DNA of 64,000 nucleotides from an uncultured Paraglaciecola sp. (GTDB lineage Bacteria > Pseudomonadota > Gammaproteobacteria > Enterobacterales > Alteromonadaceae). The notes under the pieces were generated by a model. The model was given only the letters and a program-made list of their open reading frames with translations, was not told where the DNA came from and did not search any database. The position numbers were made by a program, and so were the translations under genes. This document shows positions 10,511 through 21,167 of this stretch, in pieces; within the stretch, counting starts at the first letter, position 1; each line of letters begins with the position of its first letter. The stretch spans positions 1 through 64,000 of the forward strand of contig CANMKA010000013.1 in assembly GCA_947498355.1 (NCBI GenBank), read 5' to 3'.

Positions 10511-11245
10511 CTAACTTGTCTTAATGGCAACCATAGATGTGAAATTAAAGCAGCTAAACCAACGAATAACATCGGTAAAACCCACTTGTGTAAGGCGTTC
10601 TAGATGGGTCTCGTAGGTATCCGTTTTCATCACATCTTCGAGTGCTGAACGTTTTTGGCTTATTTCTAATTCACTGTAGCCGTTTCGGCGCTTGAACTCA
10701 TGATGTAAATCGATTAAAAGTTCATTGCCAGTGGCACTTGTGTGTTTAATTTTTTCTGACAAAATTAATACACCGCCGGGGCGAAGCCCTTGGTAAATAC
10801 GGTCGATAATAGTGTGTCTTTGTTCTGGCGCAATAAACTGCAAAGTAAAGTTCATAACAACCACAGATGCTTGAGTTAATTCAATGTTTTGAATATGGTC
10901 GTGTATAATTTTTATTGGATTGTCTGATTTAAACCCTTGAACATGTCGCTTACAGCGCTCAACCATAGGCGCTGAGTTATCTACTCCAATAATTTGGCAG
11001 TTCTTGGCTTTGATATATTTGCTTGCGGCTAGGCTTACTGCGCCTAAAGAGCAGCCTAGATCGAAGACTTTGCTGTTTGGTTGAGCATACTTACCGCATA
11101 TTTGGCCGATGTTATCCACTATAGTCATATAGCCTGGCACAGAGCGTTGGATCATATCAGGAAACACCTCAGCTACCTGATGATCAAAGGTAAATGATCC
11201 AACTTGCTGGGGTTGAGAGTATATAGCGTCTTTGACGGAGTTCAT
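10511..11245 (-). CDS. cmoA: Carboxy-S-adenosyl-L-methionine synthase CmoA
   Basis: Makes carboxy-SAM from SAM and prephenate, the donor for CmoB. 244 aa against 247 in E. coli. Motifs: FTFDHQVAEVFPDMIQRSVPGY near the start, SAM-binding VFDLGCSLGAVSLAA, GVDNSAPMVERC and NFTLQFIAPEQRH. It is upstream of cmoB on the same strand with a 99-base gap. Confidence 0.97.
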   Translation of the reverse strand: MNSVKDAIYSQPQQVGSFTFDHQVAEVFPDMIQRSVPGYMTIVDNIGQICGKYAQPNSKVFDLGCSLGAVSLAASKYIKAKNCQIIGVDNSAPMVERCKRHVQGFKSDNPIKIIHDHIQNIELTQASVVVMNFTLQFIAPEQRHTIIDRIYQGLRPGGVLILSEKIKHTSATGNELLIDLHHEFKRRNGYSELEISQKRSALEDVMKTDTYETHLERLTQVGFTDVIRWFSCFNFTSMVAIKTS

Positions 11246-11390
11246 GAATGCTACTTGTAAATTCTAATGGGGTAATTCTACCTGTGCAATATGGCTCAAT
11301 CAATTCAATCAGCACGGGAATCTTGCCATTGGCATACCAGTCTTATACCGTATACGCCGATAAAAATACTAAAGCCAAGGAAATTTGCCC

Positions 11391-13334
11391 ATGACCCCTT
11401 CCATTTATCCAGTCAAAGATGCAATTAAATGTAGTGCTCACGCCGATGCAGACGAATATAGCCGTTTGTATCAATGGTCTATTGACGATCCAGAAGGGTT
11501 TTGGACAGAGCAGGGGCAAATGATTGATTGGATTAAACCTTTTACTCAGATAAAAAATTGCAACTTCAGTAAAGACAAAGCCGAAATAAAATGGTTTGAA
11601 GATGGACAACTCAATGCCAGCTATAACTGCATCGATCGTCATCTCGCCAAAGATCCTCAGCGTACTGCCATAATTTGGGAAGGGAATGAAGAAAGCCAAG
11701 ATGCTCACATCAGTTATCAAGAACTGCATGACCAAGTGTGTAAATTGGCGAATGGGTTAAAACAGCTAAAGGTAGGCAAGGGTGATAGAGTGATTATCTA
11801 TATGCCTATGGTTCCTCAAGCAGCATATGCCATGCTAGCCTGTGCACGTATAGGCGCTGTACATTCGGTTATTTTTGGTGGGTTTTCTGCTAACGCAATT
11901 GCTGATCGCATTGCAGATTGCGGTGCTAAAGTCGTTATTACCGCAGATGAAGGGCGTAGAGGGGCAAGTACAGTACCGTTAAAAGCAAACGTTGACAAAG
12001 CCCTTGAAAGCCCTAAAGCTAGCTGTATTGAGAGCCTAATCGTTTTTCAACATACCCAAGGAGCAGTTGATTGGACTGCCGGCAGAGATGTGTGGTGGCA
12101 CGAACTAACCAATACTTTGCCCACCCATTGTCAGCCAGAGATAATGCATGCTGAAGATCCGCTGTTTATTTTGTATACCTCAGGTTCCACTGGCGCCCCA
12201 AAAGGAGTGGTGCATACGACGGGCGGCTATATGGTTTATGCTGCGCTAACTCACAAATACATTTTTGATTACCAGCCCAACGAAATATATTGGTGCGCTG
12301 CTGACGTTGGCTGGATCACGGGTCATACTTACATTGTGTACGGTCCACTTGCTAATGGCGCAACTACCTTAATGTTTGAGGGGATCCCCACTTATCCTGA
12401 TTCTGGGCGAATGGGAAAAGTCGTAGACAAACACCAAGTCAACATCTTATACACTGCCCCAACAGCGATCAGGGCGTTAATGGCCAAAGGCGATGAGCCA
12501 ATTCAAGGAAGCTCTCGACAAAGTTTACGGATTTTAGGTAGTGTGGGAGAACCTATCAACCCCGAAGCATGGCATTGGTATTATCAAAAAATTGGTAATG
12601 CTCAATGCCCAATTGTCGATACTTGGTGGCAGACCGAAACGGGTGGCATTCTAATCACGCCTTTGCCCGGCGCAACTGCTTTAAAGCCAGGTTCGGCTAC
12701 CCGACCATTTTTTGGTGTACAGCCAGCATTAGTATCGAGTGATGGCACAGTACTTGACGGTGAAGCTCAAGGTAATTTAGTGATTACCCAGTCATGGCCT
12801 GGTCAGGCTCGAAGTGTTTGGGGAGATCATGAAAGGTTTAAACAAACCTACTTTAGTACCTATGATGGTCTATATTTTACCGGCGACGGCGCAAAACGTG
12901 ATCAAGATGGAGATTACTGGATAACCGGTCGAGTTGATGATGTACTGAATGTGTCTGGCCACAGGCTGGGTACTGCTGAAATAGAAAGTGCGCTGGTGGC
13001 TCACCCAGCCGTTGCTGAGGCGGCCGTGGTTGGCTATCCCCACGATATCAAGGGGCAGGGCATATACGTCTATTTATTGCCAACTGAAGGCACAATAATA
13101 ACGGATGAATTGAGTAAGGACGTTAGGCAATGGGTGCGTGACGATTTAAGTCCAATTGCAAGCCCTGACTTTTTGCAATGGACAGCCGGGTTACCTAAAA
13201 CCCGATCGGGCAAAATTATGCGTAGGATATTACGTAAGATAGCGGCCAATGAGCACCAAGCTCTGGGTGACACCTCTACGTTAGCTGATCCAAATGTTGT
13301 TGATGCCTTGATTAGAGATAGATTGAACAAATAG
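11391..13334 (+). CDS. acs: Acetyl-CoA synthetase
   Basis: AMP-forming acetate:CoA ligase that activates acetate for catabolism. Adenylate-forming motifs: [28 protein letters not shown], and near the C-terminus [15 protein letters not shown] with the lysine that is typically acetylated in Acs. I choose the ATG at 11391 (648 codons including stop); an in-frame TTG six bases upstream is possible. The response regulator that follows in the same direction is a likely regulator: in Vibrio and Pseudomonas a LuxR-family regulator (CrbR and relatives) controls acs. Confidence 0.97.
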   Translation: MTPSIYPVKDAIKCSAHADADEYSRLYQWSIDDPEGFWTEQGQMIDWIKPFTQIKNCNFSKDKAEIKWFEDGQLNASYNCIDRHLAKDPQRTAIIWEGNEESQDAHISYQELHDQVCKLANGLKQLKVGKGDRVIIYMPMVPQAAYAMLACARIGAVHSVIFGGFSANAIADRIADCGAKVVITADEGRRGASTVPLKANVDKALESPKASCIESLIVFQHTQGAVDWTAGRDVWWHELTNTLPTHCQPEIMHAEDPLFILYTSGSTGAPKGVVHTTGGYMVYAALTHKYIFDYQPNEIYWCAADVGWITGHTYIVYGPLANGATTLMFEGIPTYPDSGRMGKVVDKHQVNILYTAPTAIRALMAKGDEPIQGSSRQSLRILGSVGEPINPEAWHWYYQKIGNAQCPIVDTWWQTETGGILITPLPGATALKPGSATRPFFGVQPALVSSDGTVLDGEAQGNLVITQSWPGQARSVWGDHERFKQTYFSTYDGLYFTGDGAKRDQDGDYWITGRVDDVLNVSGHRLGTAEIESALVAHPAVAEAAVVGYPHDIKGQGIYVYLLPTEGTIITDELSKDVRQWVRDDLSPIASPDFLQWTAGLPKTRSGKIMRRILRKIAANEHQALGDTSTLADPNVVDALIRDRLNK

Positions 13335-13432
13335 TCACAAATGCCTAGATTAAGACTTTGGGGGTATAGTGTTTTGCCTCCATTGTGTTAGTTTAGTATC
13401 TGATAAATAGATGTTTTTTTAAGAGCGTGGGA

Positions 13433-14065
13433 ATGGCAAAATTTTTAATAGCTGACGATCATCCATTGTTTAGGCAAGCATTAATTGGTGCGTTAGAGCC
13501 TTTATTTGAAGATTTGCACATTGTCGAGTCAGATAGTCTCGAATCTACCTTGGATGCGTTAAAGGAACATACAGATATAACTCTCACGTTACTCGATTTA
13601 ACTATGCCAGGTTGCGATAATTATTATGGCCTTACTCAGGTTCAAAAAGAATTTCCAAACATGCCTGTGGCTGTGGTGTCTGCCAGCGATTCTTTAGCCG
13701 TGGTAGCAAATGTTATGGAGCTAGGGGCGAAAGGATTTATTTCGAAAACCTCGCCGGTTGCCACAACAGCGTCTGCCCTTACAGAAATCATGAAAGGCAA
13801 CACTTGGCTTGCGCCAGAGATAAGAGTAGCAATAGCCAACCAAATAACCTCTACAGAAATTGCTAAAAAAGTGTCAGAGTTAACTCCTAAGCAATATCAA
13901 GTACTCAAACTGCTACAAGGTGGCTTGCTTAACAAACAAATTGCCTCTGATCTAAATATCACAGAAGCAACAGTTAAAGCCCACATTAGCGCAATTTTAC
14001 GTAAGTTGAACGTGAATACCCGTACACAAGCTGTACTCTTGTTAAAAGATCTAGAAATCGATTAA
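13433..14065 (+). CDS. LuxR-family (NarL-type) response regulator, possibly controls acs
   Basis: About 210 residues. A receiver domain has the acidic pair in LIADDH, phospho-acceptor D55 in TLLDLTMPG and conserved lysine in GFISK (K105). A LuxR-type HTH occupies about 145-205 (ELTPKQYQVLKLLQGGLLNKQIASDLNITEATVKAHISAILRKL, split here by its helices). I prefer the ATG at 13433 over a GTG six bases earlier. Location just after acs suggests a CrbR-like regulator of acetate use, but the partner histidine kinase is not in the window. Role is inference. Confidence 0.9.
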   Translation: MAKFLIADDHPLFRQALIGALEPLFEDLHIVESDSLESTLDALKEHTDITLTLLDLTMPGCDNYYGLTQVQKEFPNMPVAVVSASDSLAVVANVMELGAKGFISKTSPVATTASALTEIMKGNTWLAPEIRVAIANQITSTEIAKKVSELTPKQYQVLKLLQGGLLNKQIASDLNITEATVKAHISAILRKLNVNTRTQAVLLLKDLEID

Positions 14066-14101
14066 TTTTTTACACTCACTTATTTTTGAGGTGATCTAAA
14101 T

Positions 14102-14500
14102 ATGATTTACCCACTTGCTTGTATGATTCTCTTAACGATAGCAATTGGGGTCATCACCTTTGCTGTTCGCGTTAACAGTGTTAGGACTGGAGCGGTAAAA
14201 GCAAAAGACTATAAGTTAATGGATGCTAAACAATTTCCTGAGAATGTCGTGAAGGCAACCCGTTGCTTCAATAATCAATTCGAGATCCCAATACTTTTTT
14301 ATGTCGCTTGCTTAGCTAGTATCGCCTTGCAAATAGAGTTAACTAGCTTGCTTATTTTGGCTTGGACATTTGTTGTTACGCGGGTGCTCCATGCATCGAT
14401 TCTTATCAGTTACAATCACTTGTTACATCGTATTATCGCTTTTTGGTCGGGTATAGTGGTGTTGGTTGCTATGTGGGTTATCTTGCTAGTCAATGCCTAA
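14102..14500 (+). CDS. MAPEG family membrane protein
   Basis: 132-residue protein with four hydrophobic segments, of the MAPEG (membrane-associated eicosanoid/glutathione metabolism) family. The characteristic block is NQFEIPILFYVACLA, preceded by a polar loop (VKATRCFNN) and followed by RVLHASILISYNHLLHRI. It lies 36 bases after the response regulator and may be co-transcribed with it. The substrate of bacterial members is generally unknown. Confidence 0.82.
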   Translation: MIYPLACMILLTIAIGVITFAVRVNSVRTGAVKAKDYKLMDAKQFPENVVKATRCFNNQFEIPILFYVACLASIALQIELTSLLILAWTFVVTRVLHASILISYNHLLHRIIAFWSGIVVLVAMWVILLVNA

Positions 14501-14618
14501 GGCCGAAAGCTTAGCCCTTAAAGCAGCTTAGGTAAGCGCTCAACCAATCAGAACTCGACTCGCTGGTTACGCCAAAATCTAACTGAATGTTTTGGGTGCC
14601 CAGCGCTAAGTTCAATGA

Positions 14619-17045
14619 TTATCTTTTAGCACTCGCTAGAAGTTCATCAGGCGCAAAATCATCTACGTTTATGGTTCTTAGGCGGCCAAGCTCGGCTTCT
14701 TTAAATAGTTCAGCTTGCTGTTCATTTATTACGCCTAACGCTAACCCTTTTTTGCCTATTTCATCTAGCTGGGTAAAGCTAAAGCGCTCATTGGCTGCTT
14801 CACATATTTTTTCATATAGTGGTTCGACTGCTTCAATATTAGCCAATACTAATTCTAAGTCGCCCAGCAAATTGCCTGCTTCGCGAGACAAATACTGGCC
14901 TTTTCCTAGTCTATCTCGACTTTCATTATGACTAAGTAGCAGCTTAGCAACCGCATGATCTTGTTGGTCAGAAGGTCGCTTATAATTTTTTCCTAAGGGC
15001 ATAATGACCAGTTTAAGCGCCTTTCCAAGCCATTTATTCGGGAAGTTGTCTAATAACTCTTCCAGCGCAACATTTAAACGGTACAAAGAATCATGCATTG
15101 CCCAATGCAATAGGGGCAAGTCAGCAGGATTACGTCCCTCGTCGTCGTAACGTTTTAATGTGCAAGAGGCTAAAAACAGATAACTAAATATGTCCCCTAA
15201 ACGTGCGGAGATACGCTCTCGACGTTTCAATTCTCCACCTAGCACAGCCATGGTTATGTCTGATAGAAGCGCGAGATTGCTGCTATAGCCTTGCATATCT
15301 TGATAATAGGACTTAGTTTCATCAGAGTAGGGGGCGGTGGCAAAAGCACCTCTAGACAGAGAAAACCATAAGCTTTTGAAAAAATTACTATTCACAAAAC
15401 CAATATGGCCAAATAAAGCTTGATCAAATAAATCTAGGCCTATTTCTGAGTCTGAGTGATTCGCTGCTTCAAGTTCGGCCAATACATAGGGGTGACAACG
15501 CATAGCACCTTGACCATATATCATCATGTTTCGGGTCAGTATATTCGCGCCTTCTACGGTTATTGCGATGGGAGCGCCCTGATAGCCGCGACCAAGATAA
15601 TTTTTGGGGCCTAGCATTATGCCTTTGCCGCCATGTATATCCATGGAATCAGATACTAGTTGGCGCATTTTCTCGGTTAAATGGTACTTACAAATAGCTG
15701 ATATAACTGAAGGTTTTTCGCCTAAATCGACACCCACAGTAGAAAACGACGTCACTGCATCCATCAAATAGGTGTTGCCGCCTATGCTGGCTAGCTTTTC
15801 TTCTACGCCTTCCATTTTTCCGATAGGAAGCTTAAATTGACGACGAATACGGGCGTAAGCCCCAGTAGCCAGAGCGATACTTTTTGCGCCACCAGCAGAA
15901 GTGGAAGGCAACGTAATGACACGACCGACGGACAAACATTCAACTAACATTCTCCATCCTTGGCCTATCATGGCTTGTCCGCCAATAATGAAATCTAGGG
16001 GAACAAATACCTCATTACCTTGAATTGGACCATTTTGAAAAGGTACATTCAATGGAAAATGCCTATTGCCTATTTTCACACCTGGGGTGTCTCTGGGTAG
16101 CAAAGCGCAAGTGATCCCTAAATCTGTCTCTTCTCCGAGTAGACCTTGAGGGTCGTATAATTTGAATGCCAAGCCAATTACAGTCGCAACTGGGGCTAGG
16201 GTGATATATCGCTTATCAAAGGTTAGCTTCATGCCTAACACTTCTTCGCCTTCCCACATGCCTTTACAGACAATCCCTTTGTCTGGTAATGAGCCTGCAT
16301 CTGAGCCTGCCTCTGGACCAGTTAGAGCAAAACAAGGTATCTCTTGTCCAGAAGCTAATCTTGGTAAATAGTAGTCTTGCTGTTGCTTAGTGCCATATAA
16401 TTGCAACAATTCGCCGGGCCCTAGTGAATTAGGTACACCCACTGTGCTAGACAGCACGGCACTTACGCCTGATAACTTTTGTAGCACTCTGGATTGTGCA
16501 TATGCCGAAAAATCTAACCCACCAAATTCTTTTTTGATGATCATGGCAAAAAATTTATGGGTTTTTAAAAAGTCCCATACCTCATCGCTGAGACCCAAAT
16601 TTGTGTGGGTGGTCTGCCAGTCATCACAGAGTTGACATACTTCTTCGACAGGACCATTTAAAAAGGCTAACTCTTCCGCTGTTAGACGACCTTGAGGGAT
16701 ATTATGCAGTGCTTTCCAGTTTGGGTTACCGCTAAATAACTCGCCGTCCCACCAAACTGTGCCTGCTTCTATGGCATCTTTTTCGGTGTCCGACATTTGC
16801 GGCATAACTCGTTTAAAAAGCTCCAGAGCAGGTGCGCTGATATATTGCTTACGAATAGACTCTATATTTAGAGGAATCGAAATCAGTAAAAATGGCAGTA
16901 GTACTAGGCCATTTATCCAACCGAATACATTACCAATAACCAAAAGACAGAATATCGCCACGGTTGCATTGAATAGTTTTATTCGAAAATAGCTAACGGC
17001 GCCAAATGCACCGACAACGAATAACAAACCGAACAGAAATTGCAT
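14619..17045 (-). CDS. fadE: Acyl-CoA dehydrogenase FadE
   Basis: 808-residue membrane-anchored acyl-CoA dehydrogenase, first step of beta-oxidation. N-terminal hydrophobic segments (about 1-55) precede the dehydrogenase core, with ALTGPEAGSDAGSLPD, FPLNVPFQNGPIQGNEVFVPLDFIIGG (in parts), DIHGGKGIMLGP and VEGANILTRNMMIYGQGAMRCHP, then the FadE-specific C-terminal domain (DUF1974). Length matches E. coli FadE (814 aa). The ATG is preceded by AAAGGAGCAAGT. No FadR-type site was identified. Confidence 0.96.
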   Translation of the reverse strand: MQFLFGLLFVVGAFGAVSYFRIKLFNATVAIFCLLVIGNVFGWINGLVLLPFLLISIPLNIESIRKQYISAPALELFKRVMPQMSDTEKDAIEAGTVWWDGELFSGNPNWKALHNIPQGRLTAEELAFLNGPVEEVCQLCDDWQTTHTNLGLSDEVWDFLKTHKFFAMIIKKEFGGLDFSAYAQSRVLQKLSGVSAVLSSTVGVPNSLGPGELLQLYGTKQQQDYYLPRLASGQEIPCFALTGPEAGSDAGSLPDKGIVCKGMWEGEEVLGMKLTFDKRYITLAPVATVIGLAFKLYDPQGLLGEETDLGITCALLPRDTPGVKIGNRHFPLNVPFQNGPIQGNEVFVPLDFIIGGQAMIGQGWRMLVECLSVGRVITLPSTSAGGAKSIALATGAYARIRRQFKLPIGKMEGVEEKLASIGGNTYLMDAVTSFSTVGVDLGEKPSVISAICKYHLTEKMRQLVSDSMDIHGGKGIMLGPKNYLGRGYQGAPIAITVEGANILTRNMMIYGQGAMRCHPYVLAELEAANHSDSEIGLDLFDQALFGHIGFVNSNFFKSLWFSLSRGAFATAPYSDETKSYYQDMQGYSSNLALLSDITMAVLGGELKRRERISARLGDIFSYLFLASCTLKRYDDEGRNPADLPLLHWAMHDSLYRLNVALEELLDNFPNKWLGKALKLVIMPLGKNYKRPSDQQDHAVAKLLLSHNESRDRLGKGQYLSREAGNLLGDLELVLANIEAVEPLYEKICEAANERFSFTQLDEIGKKGLALGVINEQQAELFKEAELGRLRTINVDDFAPDELLASAKR

Positions 17046-17335
17046 ACTTGCTCCTTTATTTTTATGTGCGTTTTCGACACAGCATAAATGTATGACTAAA
17101 ACCTAACGTTTAAGCAGGCTAATATCAAGGTTGCCTTACTTTAACACTAATGATTTGTGGTACCTTATTCCAATCTGCTTGCTGAATGGTTTTGAACTGG
17201 ACATGTTAGCCTAAATACAAACGGATATTCTTTCTATACAAGCCAATGGCTAACGTTAAAAGAATTGACCAGCACTTGTAATGTCGAATAATGCACATTT
17301 CGTCTGCTTGCTGGTGGTTATACTTGTTGATATTG

Positions 17336-18088
17336 CTAAGGGATAAAAGCAAACGATTTGAGGCGTATTTCGCCTTGCTCATCGCCGTCCTTAAATTGTT
17401 GAAGTTTGACGAGTTGGTAATTTAGAGAAGGGGCAAACCAAGCTAACGTTTCTCGAGAGGTGTTCTCTCGCTCTAATCTTAATTTGATACTTTCAAGCTC
17501 CCCGTAGGGCAAGCTTAAACGTTCTTTGCCCACGACTTTTACTTTGTAGTGACGTAATTGGCCTCGACTATTAATGATATCGTAGGCGAATTCTGTTTTA
17601 CCTTGAGCCAGCTGTAGTTGCGCGTCGAGTCGGTAAAGTTGGTTATCGAGTTGTCCTTGCCAACTAATTGGGTCGGATTGATTAATTCGGATTTGTTGAG
17701 TATCCGCTAAAAATTCAATACCAATATTCTTGTTTGATCCTGTGCCAGTACGTTTGTAAATGTAGGTTTTGGGAGTGATGTTTTGGTTTTTTATAGAAAA
17801 AATGCTGGTTTCTGAACGCTTGTCTGATAAAAAGAAAACAGAGACCTTAGAGTAATAATCCAATCGAAATAAACCGTCGGCGGCTGGCATTAACTCTAAC
17901 GTTGCATAACCTAATTTTTTGCCAAATCTATGGGCTGAATATTCAGCTTTAAAGGGTTTAATTGAAGAGTGAGATAAGTCAGTTTTTAACGTTTGGCCAT
18001 AAGTCTGGGATGCCATGCATGTTAGCAACATCATCCCAATCTTTAGTAAATTAACCAATTGCGTGTCCCATTTCAGATAAAGTCTCAC
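17336..18088 (-). CDS. DUF3108 domain-containing exported protein
   Basis: About 240-250 residues with an N-terminal hydrophobic signal (LLKIGMMLLTCMASQTYG) and a DUF3108-type beta-rich body (FKAEYSAHRFGKKLGYATLEL, VSVFFLSDKRSETSIF, TYIYKRTGTG). Function unknown; family members are periplasmic or outer-membrane associated. The longest frame starts at a GTG inside purN (38-base overlap); a TTG at 18058 with GGGA upstream, or an ATG at 18034, are alternatives. A DUF3108 gene after purN is a common arrangement in this order. Confidence 0.75.
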   Translation of the reverse strand: MRLYLKWDTQLVNLLKIGMMLLTCMASQTYGQTLKTDLSHSSIKPFKAEYSAHRFGKKLGYATLELMPAADGLFRLDYYSKVSVFFLSDKRSETSIFSIKNQNITPKTYIYKRTGTGSNKNIGIEFLADTQQIRINQSDPISWQGQLDNQLYRLDAQLQLAQGKTEFAYDIINSRGQLRHYKVKVVGKERLSLPYGELESIKLRLERENTSRETLAWFAPSLNYQLVKLQQFKDGDEQGEIRLKSFAFIP

Positions 18089-18701
18089 CGTCTAATATTG
18101 CCTTGTTTTCCAACATTATCAAGCGTCCATCACAAAACCAACTTACCACAAGTGGATACATTTTACGTTCTTGCTCTTGAACTCGTTCAGCGAGCTCGAC
18201 GGGATCTTGTTCACTAAAAATCGGTACTTTTGACTGAAGAACAACAGGGCCGCCGTCAAGTTCGGGGGTCACGAAATGAACCGATGCTCCATGCTCATGA
18301 TCACCCGCATCGATTGCTCGTTGATGAGTGTCTAAGCCTTTGTATTTGGGTAAAAGAGAAGGGTGGATATTTAACATGCGACCTTGATAATGATCAACAA
18401 AGGCCGGTGTTAAAATGCGCATAAACCCTGCAAGTACAATTAAATCAGGCTGGTATTGGTCGATGACTTCCATCATCTTTGTGTCATAAGCATCCCTAGA
18501 ATCAAAACTTTTGTGATCAATAAATATTCCGGGGATCCCAGCTTGTTCGGCCCGCGTTAAGCCATATGCACTGGCTTTGTTGGCAATTACAGCAGTAACG
18601 CGACCATTGATCTTATTTTGCTCAACTTGGTCGATAATAGCTTGTAAATTTGAGCCATTACCAGATACCAATACCACAATTGATTTAGGCGTAGGGCTCA
18701 C
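18051..18701 (-). CDS. purN: Phosphoribosylglycinamide formyltransferase 1
   Basis: Third step of de novo purine synthesis, formylating GAR with 10-formyl-THF. 216 aa; E. coli PurN is 212. Motifs: VLVSGNGSNLQAIID at the start; catalytic Asn-His in LNIHPSLLPKYKGLDTH; GASVHFVTPELDGGPVV with the catalytic Asp. It starts directly after the purM stop with no gap, so purM-purN is an operon. Confidence 0.97.
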   Translation of the reverse strand: MSPTPKSIVVLVSGNGSNLQAIIDQVEQNKINGRVTAVIANKASAYGLTRAEQAGIPGIFIDHKSFDSRDAYDTKMMEVIDQYQPDLIVLAGFMRILTPAFVDHYQGRMLNIHPSLLPKYKGLDTHQRAIDAGDHEHGASVHFVTPELDGGPVVLQSKVPIFSEQDPVELAERVQEQERKMYPLVVSWFCDGRLIMLENKAILDGETLSEMGHAIG

Positions 18702-19739
18702 TTATTTGATCTCTACCTGTTGTTCAGATTCGTCCGCTTCAATATGACCGATTATCCAAGCATTTTCGCCAAGGTTATTTAAAATTTGCGTGGCGTTTTC
18801 TGCTTGCTCTTTTGGTAATGCGATAATAAGACCTACACCACAGTTAAAGGTTCGGTACATTTCGTGAGTGGTTACATTGCCTTTTTCTTGCAGCCAGTTG
18901 AATATAGTTGGCCACTGCCAGCTGCTACCGTCAATCACGGCTTTAGTGCCCTTAGGTAATACTCTTGGGATGTTCTCCCAAAAGCCGCCACCCGTAATGT
19001 GAGAGATTGCATGTACCTCTATTTGCTCAAGTAACGCTAGAACAGATTTCACATAAATGCGAGTAGGCTCAAGTAAATGTTCGGCCAGTGGTTTACCATC
19101 GAGGGTTTCTTGAGTATCGCTGTTAGAGACTTCGATGATCTTACGGATCAAGGAGTAACCGTTGGAATGAGGGCCTGACGAACCAAGTGCAATCAAAGCA
19201 TCACCCGAGGATACTTTGCTGCCATCAATAACGTCGTCTGCTTCTACCACGCCTACACAAAAGCCTGCTACATCGTAGTCTTCGCCGTGGTACATACCCG
19301 GCATTTCTGCAGTTTCGCCGCCTATTAGGGCGCAGCCAGATAATTCACAACCTTTACCAATGCCCGATACGACTTCGGTCGCTGTATCAACGTTAAGTTT
19401 ACCGGTTGCGTAATAATCTAGAAAGAATAGCGGCTCTGCGCCTTGAACGATCAAATCATTCACGCACATAGCAACTAGGTCGATTCCTATGCCACCGTGT
19501 TGCTTAAGATCCATTGCTAATCTTAACTTAGTCCCTACACCATCGGTGCCCGATACGAGCAATGGGTTTTTATATTTTTCTGGAAGAGAGCATAAGGCGC
19601 CAAATCCGCCTAAACCACCTTTGACTTCGGGTCTGTGGGTTTTTTTTGTGACCGACTTTATGCGCTCGACTAATTGATTACCTGCGTCAATATCGACACC
19701 AGCGTCTTTGTAACTTAATGATGAATTGTTGTCGCTCAC
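18702..19739 (-). CDS. purM: Phosphoribosylformylglycinamidine cyclo-ligase
   Basis: AIR synthetase of purine biosynthesis; 345 aa, the same length as E. coli PurM. Motifs: [50 protein letters not shown], and [16 protein letters not shown]. First gene of a purM-purN(-DUF3108) operon. I saw no convincing PurR box in the 255-base upstream region. Confidence 0.97.
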   Translation of the reverse strand: MSDNNSSLSYKDAGVDIDAGNQLVERIKSVTKKTHRPEVKGGLGGFGALCSLPEKYKNPLLVSGTDGVGTKLRLAMDLKQHGGIGIDLVAMCVNDLIVQGAEPLFFLDYYATGKLNVDTATEVVSGIGKGCELSGCALIGGETAEMPGMYHGEDYDVAGFCVGVVEADDVIDGSKVSSGDALIALGSSGPHSNGYSLIRKIIEVSNSDTQETLDGKPLAEHLLEPTRIYVKSVLALLEQIEVHAISHITGGGFWENIPRVLPKGTKAVIDGSSWQWPTIFNWLQEKGNVTTHEMYRTFNCGVGLIIALPKEQAENATQILNNLGENAWIIGHIEADESEQQVEIK

Positions 19740-19994
19740 GTTTTTACCTCAATTGGCCACAAAAAAGAGCGCAGATTTTAGCAGCTTGATCTTCGAATAC
19801 CAAATGAAGATCGGTAGTTTGTCGGGATATTGTGTATTTCTCATACGTTGTCGATCTTAGTTGCTGGATAATTGCTCATTTACTCTCACAAATTAGGCTT
19901 ATTTGTGCAGCACAACAAACAAGGGGTGAATTTTGTGAATAAATAAATAACAATAGTGCCTTTGTTTGATCCTTGAGTTGGAGAGCAGGCTCCC

Positions 19995-21167
19995 ATGCCT
20001 AATCGTCAGATTTGTTTTCGTTTTTTGTGTACTGTGTTGGCCTTGATTACTATCAGTGTGAGCGCTCACGCAGCCGTTGTTGAAGGATTGTATTCAGCAA
20101 GGATCGCAGTGGACAGCCAATCACAAAAAAATCAAAATCAAGGATTCAGAGAAGGCCTAGGACAAGTTTTAGTAAAAGTGAGAGGCAATACAGACGTATT
20201 AAAGGCTAGGCCAATACGTCAGGCGATGAACCGAGCTACGCAATTTGTGAAGTCTTTTAGCTATGATTTAGTAAACGCTGAGCTGTATTTAAGTATTGAT
20301 TATGACCAGTCTAAAATAGTGGACTTGCTCAGAGATGCTGATTTCCCAGTCTGGGGTCAAAGGCGTCCAGAGACCTTAGTTTGGCTAGCCATAGAGCCAG
20401 AGCCTTTACAAAAAAGGCGTATCATGTCTCAAGACAGCGAATCTAAGATTCATCAAAGCATGACCCATACCGCTGACCAAAGAGGAATCGATCTCGTGTA
20501 TCCCATTTGGGATTTAACGGACTTACAAAGCTTGAGTGTGTATGACGTATGGGGCGCTTTTGGACAAACCTTATCTGATGCCAGTTACCGCTACGGGGTT
20601 ACGTCTATTCTTTCTGCCCGAATTTATCAATATCAAGCAGTACCAAAGGTGCCACAATTACAAGAACTCCCTATCTCTGATACACAAGAGCCGATTGAAT
20701 TAAATAATCAACAGCCTGTGCAGGTGGATGCTTCATTTCGTGAAGGACAGTGGGTTGTCGACTGGTTAAGTATTGAAAATGGTGATTTCACCTCTGGCCA
20801 GTTTGGGGTAGAGCAGTTTTCTGATATCGGCCCAGATCTAATTAATGTGGTAGCTGACCTATTAGCGAACAAATATGCCATCGATACTAAAGGCACAGAA
20901 CAAGCCTTACAAAGTGTCGATGTAACCATTACTAACTTAAGTTCTTTAGAGAAATATGTGGCCGTATCTAATTTTTTAAGTAGTTTAAGCGTGGTAAACA
21001 CTGCATCTTTGGTTAAACAGCAAGGCTCGGCAGGGACATTTTCGCTGACCTTATTTGGTGATCCTCAAGATCTGTTTAACGCCCTAAGTTTAGACAAGAA
21101 GATTCAACGTACGGTGGATGAGTTTGGTCAGGCTATTGGTGATTCGGAGTTCATTTGGCTGAATTAA
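19995..21167 (+). CDS. DUF2066 domain-containing exported protein
   Basis: 390 residues with a signal peptide (RFLCTVLALITISVSAHA) and a DUF2066-type body starting VVEGLYSARIAVDSQSQKNQ. Function unknown. A gene of this family immediately upstream of hda is a recurring arrangement in marine gammaproteobacteria, and here its 3' end overlaps the hda start by 13 bases. The ATG has GGAG about 11 bases upstream. The C-terminal 90 residues alternate hydrophobic strands and could be a second small domain. Confidence 0.82.
   Translation: MPNRQICFRFLCTVLALITISVSAHAAVVEGLYSARIAVDSQSQKNQNQGFREGLGQVLVKVRGNTDVLKARPIRQAMNRATQFVKSFSYDLVNAELYLSIDYDQSKIVDLLRDADFPVWGQRRPETLVWLAIEPEPLQKRRIMSQDSESKIHQSMTHTADQRGIDLVYPIWDLTDLQSLSVYDVWGAFGQTLSDASYRYGVTSILSARIYQYQAVPKVPQLQELPISDTQEPIELNNQQPVQVDASFREGQWVVDWLSIENGDFTSGQFGVEQFSDIGPDLINVVADLLANKYAIDTKGTEQALQSVDVTITNLSSLEKYVAVSNFLSSLSVVNTASLVKQQGSAGTFSLTLFGDPQDLFNALSLDKKIQRTVDEFGQAIGDSEFIWLN

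Noticed and set aside
11343..11735. 130-codon minus-strand frame over the start of acs
   Set aside because: Shadow of a well-supported gene on the other strand.
13370..13379. Third copy of the GGGGGTAT promoter word before the response regulator gene
   Set aside because: The match stops after GGGGGTAT and there is no CTAATC at the required spacing.
19740..19994. PurR operator or riboswitch upstream of purM
   Set aside because: No ACGCAAACG-type box or purine-riboswitch-like structure was found by eye.
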